A stretch of DNA of 64,000 nt from Alteromonadaceae bacterium (GCA_013373625.1 JABXHM010000083.1:40368-104367); one strand, 5' to 3'. Positions 1 to 11,320 are shown, counted from the stretch's first letter. Translations and numbers: made by a program. The notes: generated from the letters alone by a model not told the origin.

Positions 1-193
1 CTGACACATTGTTGTATATTTTGCAGTTATCCCCAATCACTGCGGCATTGCCGATAAACACATTTTGGCCTAAGGAACACTGACGGCCAATTCTGGCCCC
101 GCCACAAACATGCGAAAAATGCCACACTTTGGAGTCTTCGCCAATTTCAGCGCCTTCGTCAACAATTGCAGTATCGTGAAAATATATATCCAC
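1..193 (-). CDS. wbpD: WbpD-like UDP-sugar N-acetyltransferase, partial (C-terminus beyond window)
   Basis: The visible 64 residues begin with a GTG start and read as a left-handed beta-helix acetyltransferase: isoleucine-rich hexapeptide turns ([30 protein letters not shown]) recur every six residues. This pattern, including the WHFSHV stretch, is typical of WbpD/WlbB enzymes, which acetylate the 3-amino group of UDP-GlcNAc(3NH2)A. The GTG lies one base after the wbpB stop, so the gene is translationally coupled to wbpB and wbpA. The rest of the protein, and a possible WbpE aminotransferase, would lie left of the window. Family assignment is firm; exact substrate is inferred from the neighbours. 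Confidence 0.85.
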   Translation of the reverse strand, partial: MDIYFHDTAIVDEGAEIGEDSKVWHFSHVCGGARIGRQCSLGQNVFIGNAAVIGDNCKIYNNVS

Positions 194-194
194 G

Positions 195-2505
<2,311 letters not shown>

Positions 2506-2771
2506 GATACCAAAATATCGGCAATTATGACGTTAACTAAAGAGACATACTCCAAACTTTTGTTAAAGAAAACTGTTAATATCCCGATATATATCACAAT
2601 GACTACTATAAAGTAGTAAGAAATAAAGTACTTTAGGTAGAGTAATGGACCTCCTAATTTCCGGGTGCTTATAAGCTCTTCAAGTAATATTTGTAAGCAG
2701 GTTTGTAACAGCAAACCAAAAGCTCACAATGATACTCGATAGTTATTATTTATTCGCTTTGGGTAAAAATC
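2506..2771. other. Divergent intergenic spacer between wbpA and the aminotransferase gene
   Basis: AT-rich 266-base spacer between divergently transcribed genes, so promoters for both units must lie here. No confident -35/-10 pair, sigma-54 or sigma-28 site was recognised. A short hydrophobic leftward reading frame (2499-2714) crosses it but has no recognisable family and overlaps the wbpA start. Confidence 0.5.
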
Positions 2772-3857
2772 ATGATTGCTTTGAACCGTCCATTTGTGCC
2801 GCCTGTAGAAGAATTCAATGACTTCGTTAAATCTGCCAACGAAATAGCCTGGCTGTCAAATTTTGGTCCACTTGAAACGCGTCTAACAGAAGAGCTAAAA
2901 GCCTACTTGGGGGTTGAACATTTGCTTTTAGTAAACAATGGTTCAACAGCGTTACAGATCGCGTATCGAACGTTCAATATAAAACACGCACTTACAACGC
3001 CATTTTCTTTTATTGCTACAGCCTCGACATTAGACTGGTTGAACATAGACTTTAGTTTTGCAGACATTAACCCGTTTGATTTCAATATTCATCCAGACAA
3101 CGTTCTGCAAGGCATTACCGATAATCCTAATGTTGACAGTGTGGTAGCCACACACATTTATGGTAACCCATGTGATGTGCGTGCTCTGGAGACGCTTTGT
3201 CAAGAGCACAACAAAACGTTGATTTTTGATGCCGCCCATGCATTTTCAATCGAATTTGATGGCGAAAGCATTCTTAATTTCGGCGATGCCAGTATTTTGT
3301 CATTTCATGCGACAAAGATATTTAACTCCATTGAAGGCGGCGCCATCGTTTTCAGGAACAAACGAGACTATGATATAGCCCGTGAAATGACGTGTTTTGG
3401 TATGGATAAAACCGCAGTTATCAATCGCACCGGTATTAATGCGAAAATGAATGAATATCAAGCTGCTGCAGGGCTTGTCTGCCTGCAACATTTTGAAGAA
3501 ATTCTGCAACATCGTAGGCAGCTATTTGCAACATACCAAGCATTATTATCAGATATCGCTTCCTTTCCGCACTGGCACCCTAATGCGAGTACAAGCGGCG
3601 CGTACATGCCTTTAATACTTGCCAATGAACAGCAATTACTTGCAGTTGGCGAGGCTTTTGACGCGCATGGGATTGGTTACAGGCGTTATTTTCACCCAGA
3701 GCTAAGCTCATATTACCCTGATAAAAAGACATACCCATCTTCTTTAGACGTAGTAAAAGATATTGCTCCAAGAGTGATGTGCATCCCTCTTCATGCCTAC
3801 TTAACATTAGAAGAGGTCGAAGAAGTTTGTAGTGTTATTCGTGATGTAGTTTCATGA
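2772..3857 (+). CDS. DegT/DnrJ/EryC1/StrS-family sugar aminotransferase
   Basis: PLP-dependent aminotransferase that should convert a nucleotide-linked keto-sugar to an amino sugar. The 361 residues show the family layout: the NNGSTALQ phosphate-binding region (about 55-62), the cofactor-stacking segment IFDAAHAF with Asp153, and the Schiff-base lysine in SFHATKIFNSIEGG (Lys182). The HATK-x-F pattern resembles VioA/QdtB-type dTDP-sugar aminotransferases more than PseC or WbpE, but the substrate cannot be fixed here. First gene of a + strand cassette; its stop overlaps the WbqC-like start by four bases. Confidence 0.88.
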   Translation: MIALNRPFVPPVEEFNDFVKSANEIAWLSNFGPLETRLTEELKAYLGVEHLLLVNNGSTALQIAYRTFNIKHALTTPFSFIATASTLDWLNIDFSFADINPFDFNIHPDNVLQGITDNPNVDSVVATHIYGNPCDVRALETLCQEHNKTLIFDAAHAFSIEFDGESILNFGDASILSFHATKIFNSIEGGAIVFRNKRDYDIAREMTCFGMDKTAVINRTGINAKMNEYQAAAGLVCLQHFEEILQHRRQLFATYQALLSDIASFPHWHPNASTSGAYMPLILANEQQLLAVGEAFDAHGIGYRRYFHPELSSYYPDKKTYPSSLDVVKDIAPRVMCIPLHAYLTLEEVEEVCSVIRDVVS

Positions 3858-4543
3858 AAATCGGCATTATGCAGCCCTATTTGTTCCCTTATATCGGCTA
3901 CTTTCAGCTAATCCAGGCCGTTGACATCTTTGTATTCTTAGATGATGTAAATTATATAAAGCGAGGATACATTAACCGGAACGAGATATTATTAAACGGG
4001 CATCCTCACAGGTTTACCAAACCAGTTAATCAGGTATCGCAAAACAGATTTATCAATCAGCATCAATACAGTAAACAATGCAACCTCATAACCGTATTTG
4101 AGCAAGCCTATAAGAATGCTCCAAATTATACCGCGATTATGCCAATGCTAACCTCCATATTAAACGCAAGTGGGAATGTTGCCTACGTTAACGGGAGTGC
4201 AATAAAGTTGGTATTTGAATACCTTGGGCTACACAAGCAATTCGCGTTTTCATCAGAAATAGAACACGACACAGCTTTGCGGGGGCAGGATAAAATTATT
4301 GCAATTTGTAAGGCAGTCGATGCGTTGACTTATGTCAACCCACCTGGAGGCCGATCTCTGTATGATGAAATTACATTTGCAAGAGCGGGGCTTGAATTAA
4401 CGTTTCTCAGCCCCGAACTGGGCTCATATCCGCAGCTATCAGACGAATTTATTCCATCATTGTCTCTTATTGATATGTTAATGATGAACTCTGAGCCTGC
4501 GATAGTGGAACAGCTTAACGACTACAAATTACTAAGGGAATAA
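3854..4543 (+). CDS. WbqC-like family protein
   Basis: A 229-residue protein beginning KIGIMQPYLFPYIGYFQLIQ and continuing with FVFLDDVNYIKRGYINRN, the defining N-terminal block of the WbqC-like family. Members occur in O-antigen and flagellar-glycan clusters, often beside DegT aminotransferases; their reaction is not well established and transfer of a group to an amino sugar is only a proposal. The start overlaps the aminotransferase stop (ATGA), implying translational coupling, and the next gene starts one base after its stop. Confidence 0.85.
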   Translation: MKIGIMQPYLFPYIGYFQLIQAVDIFVFLDDVNYIKRGYINRNEILLNGHPHRFTKPVNQVSQNRFINQHQYSKQCNLITVFEQAYKNAPNYTAIMPMLTSILNASGNVAYVNGSAIKLVFEYLGLHKQFAFSSEIEHDTALRGQDKIIAICKAVDALTYVNPPGGRSLYDEITFARAGLELTFLSPELGSYPQLSDEFIPSLSLIDMLMMNSEPAIVEQLNDYKLLRE

Positions 4544-4544
4544 C

Positions 4545-5306
4545 GTGGACATTATTAGTATTGATACCTGTAATTCCTCCCTGGATGTTCAGAAAACGAA
4601 GAGCTTGCTATACCAACTCAGCAATTCTGAGATACCCATTGTTTTTAAAAACGGCATGTCAAAAATGAATCGCCAGCAGTGGTATGACTTTCTTGAACAG
4701 GACTGTCAGCTTATCCCCGACAAGCGGCATTTTGACAATACCCAGTCGCTGAAAATCCAGGATTGGTGGGAAATTTCTTATCAACCCGATAAAGCTGAAA
4801 CCTATGCTTATAGTGCTACACGACAACCATTACACACCGATAATGCATGGTTTTCAAACCCGGCAGAGCTCAATTTTTTCGTTATGCATAAACAAGCTAT
4901 TGAAGGCGGCAAACAAACCATTTATCCGCTATCAATACTAATGGAAGATCTACAAACAAAAACACCAGAGTTATTGAATGACTTAACATCAATCCCGGTA
5001 ACCATCAAAAAAGGAGAAGGTGCTGAAGAGCATATTACCCCAATAATCAAACTCGGAAACTCCCCAACCATTTTTTGGAATTATTACCGAACTCAGAAAG
5101 CCACACCTGCAATTGCAAATATGTGCCAGGCTTTCTTTGACTTTCTCGCAGAACAAGAAAATACCTCATCTGTATTCAGATTACCTTCAGATACGGGAGA
5201 TTGTTTTGTTTTTAATGACGCCAAGCTTTTACATGGGCGCGAAGCCTTTAGTGCACGCCAATCCCGCGACCGGGTGCTGTATCAATCTATGTGGCGATTA
5301 CCGTGA
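4545..5306 (+). CDS. TauD/TfdA-like Fe(II)/2-oxoglutarate-dependent dioxygenase
   Basis: The 253-residue protein has an iron-binding pattern expected of a cupin-fold dioxygenase: His97 and Asp99 in QPLHTDNAW, a distal histidine in LLHGREAF (about 230), and an arginine in RVLYQSMW (about 243) suited to bind 2-oxoglutarate. Such enzymes hydroxylate or otherwise oxidise small molecules, here perhaps a sugar or its acyl substituent. The GTG start follows an AAGGGA ribosome binding site and lies one base after the WbqC-like stop. Substrate unknown; assignment rests on the spacing of the metal-binding triad. Confidence 0.72.
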   Translation: MDIISIDTCNSSLDVQKTKSLLYQLSNSEIPIVFKNGMSKMNRQQWYDFLEQDCQLIPDKRHFDNTQSLKIQDWWEISYQPDKAETYAYSATRQPLHTDNAWFSNPAELNFFVMHKQAIEGGKQTIYPLSILMEDLQTKTPELLNDLTSIPVTIKKGEGAEEHITPIIKLGNSPTIFWNYYRTQKATPAIANMCQAFFDFLAEQENTSSVFRLPSDTGDCFVFNDAKLLHGREAFSARQSRDRVLYQSMWRLP

Positions 5307-6154
5307 AAGAGAGACCTATTTTTTTACTAGGTGTTGGTTGTCAGAAAGGGGGGACCAGCTGGCTACACCATTATCTACAACATCACCCACAAGCGGATTT
5401 AGGGCTTGCAAAGGAATATCATTTTTTCAATGGTATGTATGCAGAATCAGGTCCTTCCGTAAGAGCATACTTTGAGCAACAATTAGCGGCTGCACCACCA
5501 GATAGTATTCTACACCAGCATTTAACACATCAATTGAGCTTTTTTGAAGCGCCAAAACGCTACTATCAGTATTTTCAGTCATTAGACAAAGGGCTTGTAG
5601 GTGATATAACCCCTGCCTATGCGATGCTCAGCAAGGACACTTTTACTCTTGCAAAAACTCAATTGGAAGCACATGGATTCCAGGTCAAGGTTGTGTTCAT
5701 TCTTAGAGATCCGCTAGAACGTATTTGGTCAGCAATACGCATGCACAAAAAAATTTATCCGCAAAACTTTATTAACAAACCAACAGCGGAATCAGATGAT
5801 CTGGCAATCTTAAAGGCATACAACGAGTGGCACATTGAAGTTCGTACCCGGTATGAGAAAACCATTACAAATCTTGAAGCCGTGTTTTCAAGGGAAGCCC
5901 TTCACTATATATTCTACGAAGAATTCCCTACCCCGGATACCATGCAACCCCTGTGTGAGTTTCTGGAGATCGATTATATCGAGAAAGATTTTGCCACACG
6001 GGTAAACAGTCAGTCAAAATCGACCGAGTTATCACTACAAACATGTGAAACCGTCATCAGACATTACGCATCCACTTACAAGTTCATTCAGGGGAAATTC
6101 GGCATTAACAAAGTCAATAAAATTTGGCCAAATGCGTCAAAACTTGAGACTTAA
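5303..6154 (+). CDS. Sulfotransferase family protein
   Basis: Predicted PAPS-dependent sulfotransferase of 283 residues. The 5'-phosphosulfate loop is GCQKGGTSWLH (about 12-22) and the 3'-phosphate-binding motif is RDPLERIWSAIR (about 135-146) with its Arg and Ser. The GTG at 5303 overlaps the previous stop as GTGA and is preferred to the GTG at 5291. Last gene of the aminotransferase-WbqC-dioxygenase cassette, it would add sulfate to a surface sugar. No membrane segment or signal peptide is visible, so a cytoplasmic site is inferred. Confidence 0.8.
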   Translation: MKERPIFLLGVGCQKGGTSWLHHYLQHHPQADLGLAKEYHFFNGMYAESGPSVRAYFEQQLAAAPPDSILHQHLTHQLSFFEAPKRYYQYFQSLDKGLVGDITPAYAMLSKDTFTLAKTQLEAHGFQVKVVFILRDPLERIWSAIRMHKKIYPQNFINKPTAESDDLAILKAYNEWHIEVRTRYEKTITNLEAVFSREALHYIFYEEFPTPDTMQPLCEFLEIDYIEKDFATRVNSQSKSTELSLQTCETVIRHYASTYKFIQGKFGINKVNKIWPNASKLET

Positions 6155-6935
6155 AAATGTATGCTTGTTTGAGATATATTTAACTAATGGTATCAAAAAC
6201 CGAGGCGCTAACCTCTTATCAATCGTTTGAGCTGCATACTTCGGTAACAGTTACTTTTTATTACTTATTTTGATAATAGGTAAGTATATAAAGAATCGTT
6301 CCAAATGAATGGACATTAAATGCCAAAAAGTGTCTGTGCTTTAAACAAACGAACGCTGTCTTTGATGAATTATGCATCGCGACCAAATTTAGGTAAGTGG
6401 AGCCTTCAAAATTGAATTCGAACCTGGAAAAACATATATTAACTATCTCACATCAGCGACTCGCGACTAGCCCCTAAATAATTAGCCTTACTAAAGTTAA
6501 GTAGATTGATGTGGATGCTTTTTTTTTAAAATTTGCAGTTAAACCTACACAGACTAAGTTCTAATACCGCAAGGGTAAAACAATGTATGATGTGAGATAG
6601 TCACAGAAGATTAAATTGATAAGCTAAACTCATTGTTGAGTGGCGAAATCTCAATTTTTTTAATTGTAAGTGAGTGTAGTCCGATTGAAGTGAAAATAGT
6701 GTAGTGAGTCGTGAAAAACGAGACTGTAAGACATTTTATGTAAGCCGCTGTTTATGATATTGATATGCGGTCGTTGTAAATAACGAGAAACTGACACAAG
6801 TGGCTTTCCAAGCTCTTATTGGTATTGTCCATTTATTGGATATCCAGTGAAGTGCCAGATACAGTATTTTCATCACAGAATCGTCTGTCGGTAACGACAG
6901 TGTAATTGTTTAAATAAAAATAAAAAGGAAAGTCA
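6155..6935. other. Long AT-rich non-coding spacer
   Basis: 781 bases with no credible gene on either strand and many stops in every frame. It holds a pair of 14-base inverted repeats (6442-6455 and 6588-6601), a T9 run near 6520, and a hairpin with a CTGTCG/CGACAG stem at 6885-6900, 35 bases before the next start codon. No clear promoter motif was recognised, although the next gene must be transcribed from here. Confidence 0.6.
6442..6601. repeat. Pair of perfect 14-base inverted repeats bounding 160 bases
   Basis: ACTATCTCACATCA at 6442-6455 is the exact reverse complement of TGATGTGAGATAGT at 6588-6601. The identity does not extend outward or inward, and no target-site duplication or recombinase gene was seen. 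It could be a tiny mobile-element relic, an invertible segment or chance in AT-rich DNA. Confidence 0.5.
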
Positions 6936-8072
6936 ATGGGAATGTTTTTATCGGATCTACAGGCAGTGCTGCATGTGTTAGGTAATACACATTACGATAA
7001 GGATTGTGTGGTCACTTATGGAACACAAACTATTCGCGGCCCCTTAAGCGACGTCATTGCCTACAGTGTTAAAAACAACCTTGAATTAAATGATATATCT
7101 GAAAAGGACCTTTACAGTGAGAGTAAGAGAGGTCTTGATTCAAATCTTGAATGCAATGTCTTATTTAAAATGCTTGGGTTCAAAGAAATTATCAACCTCG
7201 ACCTGCTTAAGAATACGCCATACGCTTATATCCATGATTTATCGACCCCCATACCTGAAGACATGCATGGTATTGCCTCCCTTGTAATAGATGGTACAAC
7301 CGGATATCACGTTTTTGATAGAGCTCAGTCTCTGAAAAATGTTGCTCGACTGCTTGCCAAAGGCGGACTTGCTATTCATACCTTTTTGATTGATCCTCTT
7401 AAACCGCATTTTACTTCTTACAATCCTCAGTCACTTGCCCAATTCTATTTAAAAAACGGTTTTGGAGAGCTTCAGTTGTATGTGTGTAACCGAGCTCAAT
7501 CCAATACGTTTTATAAATTTCATGGTGATCTCAATGGTCCCATTGGTCTCGATATGAGCGAAAAATATTGTCTTGTTTTTGCTTGCAAGAAATTGGAAGA
7601 CGTAGAAGTGACGTCCAATATAATTGAACATGGTTATAGCCAGACTATTAGGTATCAGGAACTAATAGATAGTTTAGCTTCAATTCTTAACGGTAAAAAA
7701 TATGCAGTATGGGGCACCGGGGCTCATTACGAAAGGTATTATCGTTCTTTCGTCAGTGCTGCCTGCAATCAAGAAAAGATGTGGGGATTTGTAGATAATG
7801 ATAAACAAAAATGGGGGCAAGACTTAGATGGTTTCAAAGTTCATTCTCCCAAAGATCTTGTGGAGTCCGGTGTTGAGATCGTATTAATTGCAAGCCAAAG
7901 ACAACCTGAAATTTTTCAGCAACTCTGCGAAACACTTTATTCCAATGTAAATGCTATAAGAAATACCTATTTGCTTTATCAGGACAATATAGACATTAAA
8001 CGCTTAAATAGAGCAATGGATGAATATACATTTAGTCTTGGCATAAAAAACCCAATGTCATTAGTAAATTAG
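6936..8072 (+). CDS. Methyltransferase-like protein with C-terminal Rossmann-type domain
   Basis: A 378-residue protein starting after a strong AAGGAAAG site. The N-terminal 230 residues look like a degenerate class I methyltransferase: segments such as HVFDRAQSLKNVARLLAKGGLAIHTF resemble the motif region in which a report strand is followed by 'lkpGG'. No clear SAM-binding glycine motif is visible, so activity is uncertain. From about residue 252 a separate Rossmann-like domain begins (KKYAVWGTGAHYERYY, then WGFVDNDKQKWG), also attached to four other proteins in this window. A copy of its last 180 bases lies at 11521-11701. Confidence 0.6.
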   Translation: MGMFLSDLQAVLHVLGNTHYDKDCVVTYGTQTIRGPLSDVIAYSVKNNLELNDISEKDLYSESKRGLDSNLECNVLFKMLGFKEIINLDLLKNTPYAYIHDLSTPIPEDMHGIASLVIDGTTGYHVFDRAQSLKNVARLLAKGGLAIHTFLIDPLKPHFTSYNPQSLAQFYLKNGFGELQLYVCNRAQSNTFYKFHGDLNGPIGLDMSEKYCLVFACKKLEDVEVTSNIIEHGYSQTIRYQELIDSLASILNGKKYAVWGTGAHYERYYRSFVSAACNQEKMWGFVDNDKQKWGQDLDGFKVHSPKDLVESGVEIVLIASQRQPEIFQQLCETLYSNVNAIRNTYLLYQDNIDIKRLNRAMDEYTFSLGIKNPMSLVN

Positions 8073-8381
8073 TGTGATTACCAAGGGACTATGTCGGTCT
8101 GGTTACCGAGCGACTTTGTCGTAGTAAGCATATCAGCCAGTTGTTAAACTGCTATGATTTGTGCCGATACTGGAGTGAGCGCGAATTCAGTTAATAACCT
8201 GCTAAACCGCTATATTTTTAATATCAGTTGCAACACAACCATACGATTTTACAATCACTTAGTGACCTTGCCCTATCTCGCATTTCTGGCGAAAGACAAG
8301 CTGGAGCCTGCCACTAACGCTAGCGCTGATCCTCGCCGCGCTTATCTAGCAGCGGCGCTGCCTTTATATTGTTGATCTGTT
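8073..8381 (+). other. Non-coding remnant upstream of the broken exporter
   Basis: About 300 bases with only short frames. The part after 8280 reads in broken frames as leucine/alanine-rich hydrophobic peptide and may be further decay of the exporter's membrane domain. Nothing else was recognised. Confidence 0.35.
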
Positions 8382-8993
8382 ATGTTTGCTATTATTAGCA
8401 TAATTATGGCGGTTCTATTAATGATAGCGCCGCTTGTGATGATGACCTTAATCGCCTTAGCCAGCATCTTTTTAGGGCTGAACATTGTGCTGGAAATACA
8501 AGCCCTCTGGGTGAGTGTTGGCGATGTGACTAAAACCCAGTCGTATTTCCAGATAGTGCGAAAAACAATGTTATTTACGGCTCAGGCAAAGAAGAATATG
8601 ATGAGCAACGCGTTTGGGATGGCCTAAAACTTGCAAAATCTAATTATTTGGTTAGGGCTATAAGAATGGATTAGAGACTGTTTTGCTGAGTGATACAGCG
8701 TCACTCTCGGGTGGACAAAAACAGCGCTTAATGCTGGCGCGTATGTTTTATCGCCAAGCAGATATTCTCATTTTGGACGAGGCAACCTCTGTATCGGATA
8801 AGTATGACCGAGCAAGCCATCAACACTGCACTAGATGCTTTAAGAGCTCAGGGGAACGACCATATGTATCGCTCACCGCTTGTCGACCATTCAAAAAGCC
8901 GATAGTATTTTATCGCTTGATAATGGCGTACTTGAAGATCAGGGAACGCTTAATGCCCTGCAAACACAAAACAAATTATTTAATAATAGTTAG
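8382..8993 (+). pseudogene. ABC exporter (transmembrane plus ATPase) remnant with several frameshifts
   Basis: A first frame (8382-8627) encodes a strongly hydrophobic stretch like an exporter membrane domain. A second frame around 8566-8670 carries an exporter-like block (GSGKEEYDEQRVW). A third, from about 8683, has the ABC signature LSGGQKQRLMLARMF and Walker B ILILDEATS, then loses frame. A fourth restores ICIAHRLSTIQKADSIL with the H-loop and ends at the TAG at 8991-8993. At least three frame breaks and no Walker A mean no functional transporter can be made. It was probably an RTX/bacteriocin-type or MsbA-like exporter. Confidence 0.85.
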
Positions 8994-9007
8994 TGGAGCT
9001 TGCAAAA

Positions 9008-9952
9008 TTGACACACGCGAATGAAATATACGACCACCTTAATGCAGAGCCCCCGCAAATATCTCTCGAAGCGATTTCTACTGAGATTGATTTAAAGTCA
9101 GTTCGAGATGTTATGTTCTATAATATCGGCAAAATTCCCACTCTCGCAGGTCCGCGCGTTGTTCCATGCGCCAAGCCTAATCACATAAAAGAGGCATTAC
9201 GCTCTACAAACATTGTTGGCATCATAACGACAGACGCACTCGCCGATCAGGTACCGGAACATTTAGGCTTGATTGTTGATGATAACCCCATCAGAGCTGC
9301 GTACCTTATCCATGAGCATCTATGCACTGTGCCTGGTCACTATTGGCAAGATTTTCCAACAGTTATATGCGATACCGCCACCATTCATCCAAATGCCAGC
9401 ATCGCCGATAAAAATGTTATTATCGGTCAGCATTCACAAATTGGTGCAGGCACTGTGATTGCAGAGCGCACGCTCATTGGAGCGCATTGTGATATTGGGC
9501 TAGGCGTAACCATTGGTAGTGACGCCTTTGAGGTCGTTACTTTACACAACAATAAACGCAGAGTTTTGCGTCAAGGCGGTGGAGTACGAATCGGCAATCA
9601 CGTTACCATTCAGTCACAAAGCAACATCGTGCGCGCCACCTTTGCAGGCTTTACCGAAATTGGTGATGAAACCTGTATTGATGCGTTGGTTCATGTGGCG
9701 CATGATTGCATAATCGGAAAACGAGTAACCATTACGGCCTGTGCCGAAATTTCTGGCCGTGTCCACGTAAAAGACAACGCGTGGCTTGGCCCTAATTGTT
9801 CGATTGTAAATGGCCTGACCATTGGCGAGGGCAGTAGAGTAAGTATTGGCTCTACAGTTATCAGAGATGTCATGGATGGGCAAACGGTCACAGGAAACTT
9901 TGCGATTGAACACCAGAAATGGCTTAAATTTATACGCTCACTTGTCAAATAA
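9008..9952 (+). CDS. LpxD-like hexapeptide acyltransferase
   Basis: About 314 residues. The N-terminal part resembles the LpxD uridine-binding domain (PTLAGPRVVPCAKPNHIKEA, IVDDNPIRAAYLIHEHL). It is followed by many hexapeptide turns of a left-handed beta-helix (ATIHPNASIADKNVIIGQ, then further turns to GEGSRVSIGSTVIRD). The HVAHDCIIG motif carries the His of the LpxD active site. LpxD moves a 3-hydroxyacyl chain from ACP to a UDP-amino sugar; this gene is far from any lipid A locus, so it probably acylates or acetylates a surface sugar. TTG at 9008 has a GGAG site nine bases upstream; GTG at 8993 is the alternative. Confidence 0.72.
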   Translation: MTHANEIYDHLNAEPPQISLEAISTEIDLKSVRDVMFYNIGKIPTLAGPRVVPCAKPNHIKEALRSTNIVGIITTDALADQVPEHLGLIVDDNPIRAAYLIHEHLCTVPGHYWQDFPTVICDTATIHPNASIADKNVIIGQHSQIGAGTVIAERTLIGAHCDIGLGVTIGSDAFEVVTLHNNKRRVLRQGGGVRIGNHVTIQSQSNIVRATFAGFTEIGDETCIDALVHVAHDCIIGKRVTITACAEISGRVHVKDNAWLGPNCSIVNGLTIGEGSRVSIGSTVIRDVMDGQTVTGNFAIEHQKWLKFIRSLVK

Positions 9953-9976
9953 CCTTCCATTGAGGATGCACACAGC

Positions 9977-11107
9977 ATGAACATTATCTCTGTAATCGGT
10001 AACCGTCCTCAATTTATCAAGGCCGCAATCGTACAAAAGGCCTGGCGTGAATCACCAATGCGTGAGGATATGAATTTTAAGTTGGTGCATACAGGCCAGC
10101 ACTACGACACCAACCTCAGCGACATTTTTTTTGAGGAGCTTCAAATCGGTGAACCTGATTTTCACCTGAATATCGGCTCCTTGAGCACAACAAAACAAAT
10201 TTCCACTATGATCGCCAAATTATCAGATGTGTTTGAATCAGAAAGCCCTGATGCTGTGGTTGTTTACGGAGATACAAATTCTACAATTGCAGGCTCCATT
10301 ACGGCCGGGCACATGAACATCCCTGTGATCCATATTGAAGCGGGAGAACGCATGTATCTGCGTCAAAACCAGCCTGAAGAGTTGAACCGTATCGTCACTG
10401 ACACACTCGCTAGCTTGTGCCTGACAGCCTCCAAAAAGGCCGAAGTTCAATTAAAAGCAGAAGGCATCAACGCCGAACGCATCAGCTTTACCGGTGACAC
10501 AATGTATGATTTGTTCTTAGCCACACAGCCTAAAATAACCGATAACGCTGATGCTATGTTGACACGCTACAATCTGACTGCAGACAACTATGTACTTGCG
10601 ACCATTCACAGAGCAGAAAATACTGATAATCACGAGGTACTGTTAAATATTTTTGAAAATTTAGACAATTGCGATTCTACTGTTGTCATGCCCCTGCACC
10701 CTCGCACAGCAAACATTTTAAGAGAGTTGGGGTGGACCGCCAAGAACAACCTTCAAATCATTGAGCCTGTTGGTTACTTTGATATAATGGGATTATTACA
10801 TCATGCGCGCCTAGTTGTAACAGATTCTGGCGGCTTGTCGCGCGAAAGCTTTTGGGCAAAGAAAGTCAGTATCGTACCCATGAGCGCCCCTCCATGGCCG
10901 GAAATTCACCAATTAGGCTGGATGAATATGGTCGTGCCGCATGGTGATGCCATCGCCCAAAAGATCCAGAGTGCCAGCCCATCCACAAATTGGCCAGACG
11001 ACCTGTTCGGCGAAGGCAATGCCGGCGTCAAAATTGTGGCGCGAATACATGATTTTTTAAGCGCTCGAAATCAGAGCGCAATTACATGGCGACCAAACGC
11101 CCTTTAA
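9977..11107 (+). CDS. wecB: UDP-N-acetylglucosamine 2-epimerase, non-hydrolysing (WecB family)
   Basis: A 376-residue epimerase interconverting UDP-GlcNAc and UDP-ManNAc. It has the family landmarks: IGNRPQFIKAA at the N-terminus, HTGQHYD, VVYGDTNSTIAG, PEELNRIVTD, TIHRAENTD, and TDSGGLSRESFW near the UDP site. The usual HVEAGLR is HIEAGER here, a change at a normally conserved place, so the precise substrate could differ. It begins 24 bases after the LpxD-like gene and probably shares its transcript. Confidence 0.85.
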   Translation: MNIISVIGNRPQFIKAAIVQKAWRESPMREDMNFKLVHTGQHYDTNLSDIFFEELQIGEPDFHLNIGSLSTTKQISTMIAKLSDVFESESPDAVVVYGDTNSTIAGSITAGHMNIPVIHIEAGERMYLRQNQPEELNRIVTDTLASLCLTASKKAEVQLKAEGINAERISFTGDTMYDLFLATQPKITDNADAMLTRYNLTADNYVLATIHRAENTDNHEVLLNIFENLDNCDSTVVMPLHPRTANILRELGWTAKNNLQIIEPVGYFDIMGLLHHARLVVTDSGGLSRESFWAKKVSIVPMSAPPWPEIHQLGWMNMVVPHGDAIAQKIQSASPSTNWPDDLFGEGNAGVKIVARIHDFLSARNQSAITWRPNAL

Positions 11108-11320
11108 CGCGTGTAACGCATTTAAGAAATGCTCTGTCAATCTCTCATAGTTATGGTGTTCCAAAACAAAACTGCGTCCACTCTCACCCATTTCTTCGCG
11201 TCGAGCGGCTTCAAACAAGCCATCGTTTATATGATCTGCAATATCTTGAAGATTTCCACCATCCACTTTATAGCCACAATGTCTGCTCTGGACGATGTCG
11301 TTTATAGGTATGCGTGTTAG
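11057..11320 (-). pseudogene. C-terminal remnant of a GT4-type glycosyltransferase
   Basis: On the minus strand the sequence reads RIPINDIVQSRHCGYKVDGGN and continues DLADH-like and HNYERLTEHFLNAL segments. That is the end of a GT-B glycosyltransferase, where a nucleotide-sugar-binding loop is followed by the last helices. A stop lies just upstream near 11320 and no N-terminal domain follows. The fragment runs antisense into the 3' end of wecB. It cannot be functional. Confidence 0.65.

Noticed and set aside
8154..8375. 73-residue + strand ORF before the exporter remnant
   Set aside because: No recognisable family, no ribosome binding site, and it lies in decayed sequence.
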